Shown here: in pieces, positions 8,602 through 17,426 of the stretch
Layout: each line of letters begins with the position of its first letter
Numbering within the stretch: position 1 is the stretch's first letter
Assembly: GCF_902499115.1 (NCBI RefSeq)
Contig: NZ_CABVPN010000004.1
Coordinates: 244,064-308,063, forward strand
Source of the DNA: Burkholderia diffusa
Lineage (GTDB): Bacteria; Pseudomonadota; Gammaproteobacteria; Burkholderiales; Burkholderiaceae
Direction: 5' to 3'
DNA length: 64,000 nt
Program-made: the position numbers and the translations under genes
Notes under the pieces: model-generated
What the model saw: the letters and a program-made list of their open reading frames with translations, nothing else
What the model was told of the DNA's origin: nothing
Database searches by the model: none

Positions 8602-11600
8602 ATGAACATTGCGCATTCGAAGAAGAGCGGGGAGCCGTTTCCGAGATTCCTGTTGCCGACGGGGGTTTTTCTGGCATTGTCCGGCGCGGGCATCGTTCCC
8701 GCGTACGCGACCTGCAGCACGGCAGGCACCACGGTGACCTGCTCGGGCGTCGCGAATCCGCTGGCGCCGAGCTATGCAAACAGCGCCAACAACCTGAACG
8801 TCACAGTCAATCCCGGCGCGAGCGTCGGCGTGCTGCTGGGCGTCGGCGGCACCGCGATGTCGCTGACCGGCAGCGGCGTCACGCTGACCAACAACGGCAC
8901 GATCGATCCTTCGGTGCTCGGCTCGGGGCTCGGCGTGCTGTCGAGTGGCACGGTGGTCGGCAATGCGTCGGCGAGCACCACGACCGTCACCAACAACGGC
9001 ACGATGATGGGCTCGACCGGCGTCGCGATCAGCGGCGTGACGGGCATGGCGCTGTCGGTCCAGAACGGCACGGGCGGCGTCTCCAGCATCACGAACACCG
9101 GCGTGATCGGCTCCACGCCGCTGGCCGGTGCGACGCTGTCCGGCGCGGACGCGCCCGTGGTTGCCGCTTACGGTGGCGGCCAGGTCAACATGTCGAACAG
9201 CGGAACGATCACCGGGCGCGTGTCGCTCGGCTCGAGCGGCACGCCCGGGCTCGGCAACACGTTCGTCAACTCCGGCACGATCAACGGCGGCGTGTCGATG
9301 GGCGCCAACAGCACGAACACGTTCACCGCGGTCACCGGCTCGTCGGTCAATACGGCGGGCGGCACGGGCGGCGCGTTCAACATCACGGTCGGCCCCTTCA
9401 CGCTCGGCGTCGCGGCGACCGGCGTCGTCGACGGCGGCGCGGGCGGCAACAACACGCTGATGCTGCAGCAGGGCGCTACGGCGAACGGCACGATCGCGGT
9501 CAACAATTACATCAACTTCAATCATCTCGACGTCACGAGCGGCAACTGGACCATCAACGGCGCGTCGACCGCGCAGGACGCGACACTCGCGGGCGGCGTC
9601 GCAATCATCAACGACAACGCGTCGCTCGGCACGGGCACCGTCACGGCCACTGGCGGCGCGCTGCAGGCGGGCACGGCCGGGCTGAACGTCGCCAACAACG
9701 TGGATCTCGGCGCGGGCGGGCTGACGGTGCAGGGCGCGACCGGGCTCACGCTGTCGGGCACGGTGACGGGTAGCGGCACACTGACGAAGAACGACGGCGG
9801 CACGCTGACGATGTCGGGTGCGAGCACGTATACGGGGGGCACGAACCTGAACGGCGGCGGCCTGGTGGTCGGCAGCAACACGGCGCTCGGCGCGGGCGCG
9901 CTGAACGTCAACGCGTCGGCGTCGCTCGACGCGAGCACGAACGTGACGCTCGGCAACGCGGTCAATCTCGCCACCGGCACGACGCTGACGGTCGGTGGCA
10001 GCAACGCGCTTGCGCTGTCCGGCGCGATCGCCGGCGCCGGCGGCCTCGTGAAGGACGGCGCGGCGACGCTGACGCTGAACGGCACGAACACGTACACGGG
10101 CGACACGACGATCAACGCCGGCACGCTCGCGCTCGGTACGGGCGGCAGCCTCGCGGCGACCGGCACGGTGAACCTGACCGGCGCGGGCGCGACGTTCGAC
10201 CTGAGCGGCGCGTCGGGCGCACGGACGATCGGCGCGCTGGCGGGAGCGGCCGGCACGAACGTGAACCTGGGCAGCACTTCGCTGACGCTCAACGGCACCA
10301 TCAATGCGACCTACGCGGGCACGATCGGCGGCGCGGGCAGCGTGACGCTGTCGGGCCCCGGAACGCAATCGCTGACCGGCACGAACGTCTACACCGGCGG
10401 CACGAACCTGAACGGCGGCAACCTGGCCGTCGGCAGCAACACGGCGCTGGGCTTGGGCGCGGTGAACGTCAACGGCTCGTCGACGCTCGATGCGACCGCC
10501 AACGTGTCGCTCGCGAACGGCATCAACGTTGCCACGGGCACGACGCTGACACTGGTCGGCAGCACCGATCTCGGGCTCGGCGGCACGATCTCAGGCGGCG
10601 GCGGGCTCGTGAAGAACGGCGCGGCGACGCTGACGCTGAACGCCGCGAACAACTACACGGGCGGCACGACGCTGAACGCCGGCGTCCTCGCGCTCGGCAA
10701 TGCCGCGGCCCTCGGTTCCGGCACGCTGACCGTCGGCGGCGCGGCGACGCTCGATGCGATCACGAACCTGTCGATCGGCAACGCGATCGATCTCGGCGCG
10801 AGCACGGCGCTCACACTGGGCGGCAGCAATGCACTCGTGCTGGGCGGCGTGATCTCCGGCACGGGTGCGCTCGTGAAGGCCGGCGCGGCGACCACGACGC
10901 TGACGGGCGCGAACACGTATACAGGCGGCACGACGATCAACGCCGGCACACTGGCGATCGGCGCGGGCGGCAGCCTGGCGGCGACCGGCGCGATGAATCT
11001 CGCGAACGCGGGCGCGGCGCTCGACCTGAGCGCTGCGACGGTGCCGCAGTCGATCGGCGCGCTGGACGGTGTGGCGGGCACGAACGTGAATCTCGGCGCC
11101 AATACGCTGACGCTGGGCGGGACGGCCGGCGGCACGTTCAGCGGTGCGATCGGCGGCACCGGCAGCCTGACGCTGGCCGGCACCGGCACGCAGACGCTGA
11201 ACGGCGCAAGCACCTATTCGGGCGGCACGAACCTCAGCAGTGGCAGCCTGGTGCTCGGCAACGCCGCGGCACTCGGCACCGGCGCGCTGAACGTCGGCGG
11301 TGCGGCCACGCTCGATACGAACGCGAACCTGTCGGTCACCAACGCAGGCGATCTCGGCGCGGGCGCAACGCTGACGCTCGGCGGCAGCAACGCGCTCGGA
11401 TTGAGCGGCGCGATCTCCGGCACGGGCGCGCTCGTGAAGAACGGCGCGGCGACCACGACGCTGACGGGCGCGAACACCTATACGGGCGGCACGACGATCA
11501 ATGCGGGCACGCTGGCGATCGGTGCGGGCGGCAGCCTGGCGGCGACCGGCGCGATGAATCTCGCGAACGTGGGCGCGACGCTCGATCTGAGCAGTGCGTC

Positions 11601-14190
11601 GGGTGCGCAAACGCTCGGCGCGCTGTCGGGCGTGAGCGGCACGAACGTGAATCTCGGCGCCAACGCGCTGACGCTGGGCGGGACGGGCAGCGGCACGTTC
11701 AGCGGGGCGATCGGCGGGACCGGCAGCCTGACGCTGGCGGGCACCGGCACGCAGACGCTGAACGGCGCGAGCACCTATTCGGGCGGCACGAGCCTCAACA
11801 GTGGCGGCCTGGTGCTCGGCAACGCATCGGCACTCGGTACCGGCGCGCTGAACGTCGGCGGTGCGGCCACGCTCGATACGAACGCAAACCTGTCGATGAC
11901 GAATGCGGTCGCTCTCGGCACGAGCGCGACGCTGACGCTCGGCGGCAGCAATGCGCTCGGATTGAGCGGCGCGATCTCCGGCACGGGTGCGCTCGTGAAG
12001 AACGGCGCGGCGACCACGACGCTGACGGGCGCGAACACGTACACCGGCGGCACGACGATCAACGCGGGCACGCTGGCGCTCGGGGCGGGCGGCAGCCTGG
12101 CGGCAGCCGGCACGGTGAACCTCGCCGGCACCGGCGCGACGCTCGACCTGAGCGGCGCGTCGGGTGCGCAAACGCTCGGTGCGCTGTCGGGCGTGGCCGG
12201 CAGCAACGTGAGTCTCGGCGGCAACGCGCTGACGTTGGGCGGAACCGCCAGCGGCGCGTTCGGCGGGGTGATCGGCGGCACCGGCGGCCTGACGGTCGCG
12301 GGCACCGGCATTCAGACGCTGACCGGCAGCAACACGTACACGGGCGGCACGACGATCGCGGCGGGCGGCACGCTTCAGCTCGGCAACGGCGGCACGTCCG
12401 GCAGCGTGGTCGGCAACGTCGTCGACAACGGCGCGCTGATCTTCAACCAGTCCGCCAGCGTGACGCTCGCGAGCGTGCTGTCCGGCACCGGCTCGCTGAC
12501 CCAGGCCGGCAGCGGACAGCTGACGCTGACTGGCACCAGTACGCTGAGCGGCCCCACCACCGTCGCCGCGGGCACGCTCGCCGTCGACGGTTCGCTCGGC
12601 CAGTCGACCGTGACCGTGCAGAACGGCGCGACGCTGACGGGCACCGGCACGGTCGGCGGCCTCGTCGTGCAGAGCGGCGCGTTCGCGGCCGTGTCGCAGC
12701 CGGGCGCGGCGCTGAACGTCGCCGGCAACGTCACGTTCCAGCCGGGCTCGACGCTGCTGGTCGCGGTCACGCCGCAGCAGGCGGGCAGCGTCGCGGCGAG
12801 CGGCACGGCCACGCTGAACGGCGGCACCGTGCAGGTGCTCGCGAACCAGGCCAGCTACCAGCCGACCACGAAGTACGCGATCCTCAGCGCGTCGTCGGGC
12901 GTGCAGGGCACGTTCAGTCAGGTGAATTCGAACTACGCGTTCCTGATGCCGACGCTCAGCTACGATCCGGACCACGTGTACCTGCAACTGGTCGCGAACG
13001 GCACGTCGCTGACCGATGTCGCGACGACGCCGAACCAGCGCGCGGTCGCGACCGCGATCGGTGCGCTCGGTGCGGGCAACCCGCTGTACGACACGGTGCT
13101 GACGACCGATGCGGCCACCGCGCGCCGGGCGTACGGGATGCTCGACGGCGAACTGCAGGCGAGCCTGAAGAGCATGCTGCTGCTCGACAGCCGCTACGTG
13201 CGCGATGCCGTGACCGATCGCGTGCGCCAGGGCCTCGCGCCCGGATCGGGGCCGCTCGCGGCGCTGTCGTCGGGCGGCGCCGCGCTGTGCGGCGACAACA
13301 CGGCCGGTGTCACCGACCCGACGTTGCCGCCGGAACGCCGGATCGGCTCGCGGGCCGGCTGCCATGGCGGCACGCCTTATCAGCCGGTTGTCTGGGGGCA
13401 GGCATTCGGCGGCCGCAGCAGGCTCGCGGGCGACGGCAACACGTCGGCGATCAACCGCAGCATGACGGGCTTCATCGCCGGTGCCGACATGGCGCTCAAC
13501 GACAAGTGGCGTGCCGGCCTGGCCGCCGGGGTCACGCACAGCTCGCTCGACAACGACCTGAGTTCGTCGGCGTCGGTCAACAGCTACTACCTGTCGCTGT
13601 ACGGCGGCGCGCAGTACGGTGCGCTCGGCGTGCGCGGCGGCGCGTCGTACACGTGGTATCGGATCAACAGCGACCGCTATCCGGGCTTCGCGGGCTTCTC
13701 CGACCACGATTCGGCCGGCTACAACGCGAATTCCGCGCAGGTGTTCGGCGAAGTCGGCTACGCGCTGCCGGTCGGGCCGGTCGCGCTCGAACCGTTCGCG
13801 GGTCTTGCCTACGTGAACCTGCATACCGACGGCTATACGGAAAGCGGCGGTGCGGCCGCGCTGCGGGCCGGCGGCCAGACGACCCACGTCGGTTTCTCGA
13901 CGCTCGGCGTGCGTGCCGCGTCGCAGTTCGGCACGTTCACCGCGCGCGGGACGGTCGGCTGGCGGCACGCGTTCGGCAACGTGCAGCCGTCGTCGGCGTT
14001 CACCTTCGCGAACGGCGGTACGTCGTTCCAGGTATCGGGCGTGCCGATTGCTCGCGACAGCGCGGTGCTCGAAGCGGGCATCGACGCGACCATCACGAAG
14101 CGCCTGACGCTCGGCCTCACGTTCAGCGGCCAGTACGGCAGCGGCGTGCGTGACAACGCGGTGCTCGGCAACATCCTGTGGAAGTTCTGA
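8602..14190 (+). CDS. Giant autotransporter adhesin with PATR-type repeats
   Basis: Type Va autotransporter of 1862 residues. Signal peptide about 1-36, cleaved near PAYA. The passenger (about 37-1590) is extremely rich in Gly, Thr, Ala, Asn and Ser, with the repeated motif GANTYTGGTTINAG typical of autotransporter-associated beta-strand repeats (TIGR02601). This predicts a long beta-helical surface fibre. The barrel domain (about 1596-1862) starts at VVWGQAFGG and ends in LWKF with the terminal aromatic needed for BAM insertion. Start: the ATG at 8602 has AGGGGA just upstream, so it is preferred over an in-frame ATG at 8581. Repeat phasing and the tandem 561-bp units are described separately. 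Family members act in adhesion, aggregation or biofilm; the ligand is unknown. A hairpin terminator follows. Confidence 0.92.
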   Translation: MNIAHSKKSGEPFPRFLLPTGVFLALSGAGIVPAYATCSTAGTTVTCSGVANPLAPSYANSANNLNVTVNPGASVGVLLGVGGTAMSLTGSGVTLTNNGTIDPSVLGSGLGVLSSGTVVGNASASTTTVTNNGTMMGSTGVAISGVTGMALSVQNGTGGVSSITNTGVIGSTPLAGATLSGADAPVVAAYGGGQVNMSNSGTITGRVSLGSSGTPGLGNTFVNSGTINGGVSMGANSTNTFTAVTGSSVNTAGGTGGAFNITVGPFTLGVAATGVVDGGAGGNNTLMLQQGATANGTIAVNNYINFNHLDVTSGNWTINGASTAQDATLAGGVAIINDNASLGTGTVTATGGALQAGTAGLNVANNVDLGAGGLTVQGATGLTLSGTVTGSGTLTKNDGGTLTMSGASTYTGGTNLNGGGLVVGSNTALGAGALNVNASASLDASTNVTLGNAVNLATGTTLTVGGSNALALSGAIAGAGGLVKDGAATLTLNGTNTYTGDTTINAGTLALGTGGSLAATGTVNLTGAGATFDLSGASGARTIGALAGAAGTNVNLGSTSLTLNGTINATYAGTIGGAGSVTLSGPGTQSLTGTNVYTGGTNLNGGNLAVGSNTALGLGAVNVNGSSTLDATANVSLANGINVATGTTLTLVGSTDLGLGGTISGGGGLVKNGAATLTLNAANNYTGGTTLNAGVLALGNAAALGSGTLTVGGAATLDAITNLSIGNAIDLGASTALTLGGSNALVLGGVISGTGALVKAGAATTTLTGANTYTGGTTINAGTLAIGAGGSLAATGAMNLANAGAALDLSAATVPQSIGALDGVAGTNVNLGANTLTLGGTAGGTFSGAIGGTGSLTLAGTGTQTLNGASTYSGGTNLSSGSLVLGNAAALGTGALNVGGAATLDTNANLSVTNAGDLGAGATLTLGGSNALGLSGAISGTGALVKNGAATTTLTGANTYTGGTTINAGTLAIGAGGSLAATGAMNLANVGATLDLSSASGAQTLGALSGVSGTNVNLGANALTLGGTGSGTFSGAIGGTGSLTLAGTGTQTLNGASTYSGGTSLNSGGLVLGNASALGTGALNVGGAATLDTNANLSMTNAVALGTSATLTLGGSNALGLSGAISGTGALVKNGAATTTLTGANTYTGGTTINAGTLALGAGGSLAAAGTVNLAGTGATLDLSGASGAQTLGALSGVAGSNVSLGGNALTLGGTASGAFGGVIGGTGGLTVAGTGIQTLTGSNTYTGGTTIAAGGTLQLGNGGTSGSVVGNVVDNGALIFNQSASVTLASVLSGTGSLTQAGSGQLTLTGTSTLSGPTTVAAGTLAVDGSLGQSTVTVQNGATLTGTGTVGGLVVQSGAFAAVSQPGAALNVAGNVTFQPGSTLLVAVTPQQAGSVAASGTATLNGGTVQVLANQASYQPTTKYAILSASSGVQGTFSQVNSNYAFLMPTLSYDPDHVYLQLVANGTSLTDVATTPNQRAVATAIGALGAGNPLYDTVLTTDAATARRAYGMLDGELQASLKSMLLLDSRYVRDAVTDRVRQGLAPGSGPLAALSSGGAALCGDNTAGVTDPTLPPERRIGSRAGCHGGTPYQPVVWGQAFGGRSRLAGDGNTSAINRSMTGFIAGADMALNDKWRAGLAAGVTHSSLDNDLSSSASVNSYYLSLYGGAQYGALGVRGGASYTWYRINSDRYPGFAGFSDHDSAGYNANSAQVFGEVGYALPVGPVALEPFAGLAYVNLHTDGYTESGGAAALRAGGQTTHVGFSTLGVRAASQFGTFTARGTVGWRHAFGNVQPSSAFTFANGGTSFQVSGVPIARDSAVLEAGIDATITKRLTLGLTFSGQYGSGVRDNAVLGNILWKF
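9829..12339 (+). repeat. Tandem repeats in the autotransporter passenger (88/99-codon alternation)
   Basis: The Tyr codon of the (T/V/N)Y(T/S)G motif recurs at 9829, 10093, 10390, 10654, 10918, 11215, 11479, 11776, 12040 and 12337. The steps are 264, 297, 264, 264, 297, 264, 297, 264 and 297 bases, that is 88 or 99 codons exactly. One short plus one long step make a 561-bp unit. Units anchored at 10861, 11422 and 11983 are nearly identical in DNA, which marks recent duplication and a likely site of length change by recombination. Confidence 0.9.
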
Positions 14191-14211
14191 CCGTCGCCTG
14201 ATGTGCCTGTG

Positions 14212-14257
14212 CGCGGCCCGATGCGGCGGCGGCAACGCCGCGGGGGCCGCGTCTTTT
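14212..14257 (+). terminator. Rho-independent terminator after the autotransporter
   Basis: Inverted arms CGCGGCCC (14212-14219) and GGGCCGCG (14244-14251), with further GC pairing inside, are followed by CTTTTT at 14252-14257. It starts 21 bases after the autotransporter stop codon and fits a factor-independent terminator for that gene. Confidence 0.65.
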
Positions 14258-14345
14258 TCGTCGCTGCGCGCCCCCCCGGTTCTGGCCTATCCTGTGCGAA
14301 ACACGCGACGCGCACCGCGCGTTGCGCCTCGACACAGGAGCATCG

Positions 14346-16571
14346 ATGCCGAATCACGCCGAAGCCACCACGACGCAGGCGCCGCAAGTCGCGCCGGTTC
14401 CCCCGACCCAGGCGACGGGCCCCGCGTTCATCGCGCCCGAAGCCGATCCGCAGGCACTCGCACGCAACAACCAGTACGTATTGAAATCCGGCGACGCATT
14501 CGTGGTCAGCGATGCGCTCGGCGACATCGGCGGCCATGACGACGGCCTGTTCGTCGACGACATGCGCGTGCTGTCGACATGGCGTTTGACCTTCGGCGGC
14601 CGTGCGCCGTCGCTGCTGTCGGGCGCGACGAGCGCGGACAACGCGTCGTTTACCGCACACCTGACGAACCGCCCGCTGCCGCCGCTCGGCGGCCGCGAGA
14701 CGCCCGAGGGCGTGATCCACATCGAACGGATGCGCGTGCTCGCGGGCGACGTGCTGCACGAAGCGCTGACGCTGACGAACTACGGCGCGAGCGAGGCCGA
14801 GGTGCCGCTGTCGCTGTCGTTCGCGGCGGATTTCAAGGACATGTTCGAAGTGCGCGGCACGCAGCGTCCGAAGCGCGGCACGGTAGCCGCGCCGCGCGTC
14901 GACGCCGGTGCGGTGCGGCTGCGTTACGACGGCCTCGACAAGGTCGAGCGCAACGTGACCGTGCATTTCTCGCCGGCACCCGACGCTCTCTCGGTCGATC
15001 GCGCAGATTACACGCTGACGATCGCCGCGCAGGCGTGCGTGTCGATCTACCTGACCGTCGACGCGACGCTCGGCCCCGCGCGCGACGGGGAAGGCCCGGG
15101 ATGCGGCCGCGTCGCGCTGCGCACCGCGCTCGTCGGCGTGCATCGCGAGATGCGTTCGCGGCGCGAGGCGATGGCGCGCGTGAACACCAGCAATCCGCTG
15201 TTCGACGCATGGCTCGACCGGTCGCTCGCCGATCTCGGGCTGCTCACGACGCAGCTCGACACCGGGCCGTATCCGTATGCGGGCATTCCATGGTTCTCGA
15301 CGCCGTTCGGCCGCGACGCGGTGATCACGTCGCTGCAGATGCTGTGGCTGCAGCCGTCGCTCGCGCGCGGCGTGCTGCGCTTTCTCGCGGAGCACCAGGC
15401 GCGCGAGACGTCCGCGTTCCGCGATGCGGAGCCCGGCAAGATCATGCACGAATTCCGCCGCAGCGAGATGGCTGCGACGGGCGAGGTGCCGTTCGCGCTG
15501 TATTACGGTGGCGTCGATACGACCCCGCTGTTCCTCGTGCTCGCGGGGGCGTACGTCGAACACACCGGCGACGATGCGCTGATCGACGAGCTGTGGCCCG
15601 CGCTCGAGCGCGCCGCGCAGTGGGTGATCGACAAGTGCGACCGCAATCCGTACGGGCTGCTCGATTACCAGCGCACGTCGGAGCGCGGCCTCGCGAACCA
15701 GGGCTGGAAGGATAGCCACGATTCGGTGTTCCACGCGGACGGCCGCTTCCCCGACGGCCCGATCGCGCTCGTCGAAGTTCAGGCGTATGCGTGCGCGGCG
15801 CTCGATGCGATGTCGATGTGCTCGCACCGGCGCGGACACGCGGCTGACGCGACGCGCTACGCGTTGCGCGCGAAGACGCTGCGCGACCAGGTCGAGGCAC
15901 TGTTCTGGATGCCGGAGTCCGAGTTCTACGGGATCGCGCTCGACGGTCACGGTGACTTGTGCCGCGTGCTGGCGTCGAACGCGGGCCATCTGCTCGCGTT
16001 CGGACTGCCCGACGCCGGGCGCGGCGCGGCGGTCGCCAGCGTGCTCGGCTCGACGCTGTTCCAGACGGGTTGGGGCATTCGCACGCTCGCGGCCGGCCAG
16101 CCGCGCTTCAATCCGATGGCCTATCACAACGGTTCGGTGTGGCCGCACGACAATGCGCTGATCGCGCGCGGACTCGCGCGCTACGGCGACAAGACGGCCG
16201 CGGTGAACCTGCTGCGCGCGCTGTTCGAAGCCGCGGTCAGCTTCGAGATGCGGCTGCCGGAGCTGTTCTGCGGGTTCCCGCGCCGGCGCGGCGAGCCGCC
16301 GACGGCGTATCCGGTCGCGTGCCTGCCGCAGGCGTGGGCGGCCGGTGCGCCGTTCATGATGCTGCAGGCGTGTCTCGGCGTGAGCGTCGACGCGGCGCGC
16401 CACGAAGTGCGTGTCGAACGCCCGGCGCTGCCTGAAGGCGTCGACTGGCTGCGCATCGACGAACTGCGGGTCGGCGACGAGACCGTATCGCTGACGTTCC
16501 GGCGCGTCGACGGCCAGGTGTTCGCGGCGGCCGCGCAGCCGGGGCGGGTGAAGGTGGTCGCGGTGCTGTAA
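14346..16571 (+). CDS. Glycogen-debranching-type glycosidase (amylo-alpha-1,6-glucosidase family)
   Basis: A cytoplasmic enzyme of 741 residues. The N-terminal part (about 55-250) is the beta-rich bacterial debranching-enzyme N-domain, with the GDIGGHDDGLFVDDMR entry motif. The rest is an (alpha/alpha)6 glycosidase with GIPWFSTPFGRDAVI, NQGWKDSHDS and HNGSVWPHDNALIA, motifs shared by amylo-alpha-1,6-glucosidases and related hydrolases. The expected role is trimming alpha-1,6 branches or related glucans; the true substrate is unproven because this family is broader than glycogen debranching. The ATG at 14346 has AGGAG eight bases upstream and supports the start. No glycogen genes are adjacent, so it appears to be a stand-alone unit. 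Confidence 0.85.
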   Translation: MPNHAEATTTQAPQVAPVPPTQATGPAFIAPEADPQALARNNQYVLKSGDAFVVSDALGDIGGHDDGLFVDDMRVLSTWRLTFGGRAPSLLSGATSADNASFTAHLTNRPLPPLGGRETPEGVIHIERMRVLAGDVLHEALTLTNYGASEAEVPLSLSFAADFKDMFEVRGTQRPKRGTVAAPRVDAGAVRLRYDGLDKVERNVTVHFSPAPDALSVDRADYTLTIAAQACVSIYLTVDATLGPARDGEGPGCGRVALRTALVGVHREMRSRREAMARVNTSNPLFDAWLDRSLADLGLLTTQLDTGPYPYAGIPWFSTPFGRDAVITSLQMLWLQPSLARGVLRFLAEHQARETSAFRDAEPGKIMHEFRRSEMAATGEVPFALYYGGVDTTPLFLVLAGAYVEHTGDDALIDELWPALERAAQWVIDKCDRNPYGLLDYQRTSERGLANQGWKDSHDSVFHADGRFPDGPIALVEVQAYACAALDAMSMCSHRRGHAADATRYALRAKTLRDQVEALFWMPESEFYGIALDGHGDLCRVLASNAGHLLAFGLPDAGRGAAVASVLGSTLFQTGWGIRTLAAGQPRFNPMAYHNGSVWPHDNALIARGLARYGDKTAAVNLLRALFEAAVSFEMRLPELFCGFPRRRGEPPTAYPVACLPQAWAAGAPFMMLQACLGVSVDAARHEVRVERPALPEGVDWLRIDELRVGDETVSLTFRRVDGQVFAAAAQPGRVKVVAVL

Positions 16572-16674
16572 CGATGCGGCAGCCTGCACGGACGTTGCGC
16601 GATGTCGCGCCACGTCCGCGCGCAGCGGCATAGAATCGTGACATGACCCTTGAACGATGGCGGAGGCACCTACG

Positions 16675-16926
16675 ATGACGACCGATAAACGGCCCGACGA
16701 CGGCGAGCAGAAGCTCGAGAATCTGGAAGCGGCGGTCGACCACCTGCACAAGTCGATCGAGTCGCAGAGCATCGCGGCTGGCGCGGCGAAGGGCATCCTG
16801 TTCAGCCTGATCGAAACGCTCGGCGCGCTGATCGGCGATCCCGACCTGCCCGAACATGCGCGCTCCGGATACGAGGCGCTGCGCGACAAGGCGAGCGAAT
16901 TGCGCAGCGGGCTCGACCGGCATTGA
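16675..16926 (+). CDS. Small hypothetical helical protein
   Basis: An 83-residue acidic protein of unknown function. It looks mostly alpha-helical: a charged N-terminus, an amphipathic segment (about 13-35, QKLENLEAAVDHLHKSIESQ), a short apolar stretch GILFSLIETLGALIG, and a charged C-terminal helix. No signal peptide or metal motif is seen. The start at 16675 is favoured over an in-frame ATG at 16657 because GGAGG lies at 16662-16666 with 8-base spacing. It stands alone between the glycosidase and the repeat-rich region. Codon use matches its neighbours. I do not recognise the family. Confidence 0.75.
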   Translation: MTTDKRPDDGEQKLENLEAAVDHLHKSIESQSIAAGAAKGILFSLIETLGALIGDPDLPEHARSGYEALRDKASELRSGLDRH

Positions 16927-16992
16927 TGAACCGGCAGCGCCGGCGTCGGCCGCACGGCCTGCGCCAGTGCTGCACAATCCTGCGCGGCGCGC

Positions 16993-17071
16993 ACAAAACC
17001 CCGTGCGTTCAATGAGTTAGCCGGCCGGTGCGCAGGATATCCACAAGCTTGCCAACACAATCTGTGGAGAA
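16993..17071 (+). repeat. Extragenic repeat, copy 1
   Basis: Copy of the family with core TCCACA-N17-TGTGGA (17040-17045 and 17063-17068) enclosing CTTGCCAACA, preceded by the degenerate segment with TCAATGAGTTAG and GTGCGCAGGA. It lies in non-coding DNA downstream of the small hypothetical gene. Confidence 0.85.
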
Positions 17072-17166
17072 CCGTCCGGCCCCCGTGCCGGTGCGCAGGG
17101 TGCGCGCCGCGAGGTCGAAAACGATGCCGCGTCATTGACCTGTCTGGCCCGATCTACTGAATCCCC

Positions 17167-17237
17167 TTTTGTATCAGGATGTTACGCGTCACATTGGTGG
17201 AATATCCACAGGCTTGCCAACAAAATCTGTGGATAAG
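17167..17237 (+). repeat. Extragenic repeat, copy 2
   Basis: Core arms TCCACA (17205-17210) and TGTGGA (17228-17233). The right arm reads TGTGGATAA, the exact complement of the DnaA-box consensus TTATCCACA. The upstream part is the most degenerate of the set. Confidence 0.8.
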
Positions 17238-17337
17238 TCTGACGTGATTGCTTCCTGATGGTTGAGGATCCGCCGCGCGGCGGCCGTTGCGTTCAACCTC
17301 CAGGCAGCACGGGCTGCCCGATACGTGCATCGGCGCG

Positions 17338-17416
17338 GTAATTCGTGCGCGATCAACGGGTTAGGCCCCGGGTACCCAGGATATCCACATCCTTGCCAAC
17401 AAAATCTGTGGACAAG
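17338..17416 (+). repeat. Extragenic repeat, copy 3
   Basis: GATCAACGGGTTAGG followed by the core arms TCCACA (17384-17389) and TGTGGA (17407-17412). It ends 11 bases before the penR stop codon. Confidence 0.85.
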
Positions 17417-17426
17417 CAGGGCCTCA

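Larger units (their letters stand above)
17072..17426. other. Repeat-bearing intergenic region before penR
   Basis: No gene seen. Apart from repeat copies 2 and 3 the sequence is unremarkable. Short open frames on both strands owe their length to the repeats themselves. Confidence 0.5.

Noticed and set aside
10591..14235. A 1214-codon open frame on the minus strand opposite the autotransporter
   Set aside because: Its Arg/Ala-rich repetitive translation is the antisense image of a high-GC repetitive gene; it has no domain, signal or ribosome-binding site.
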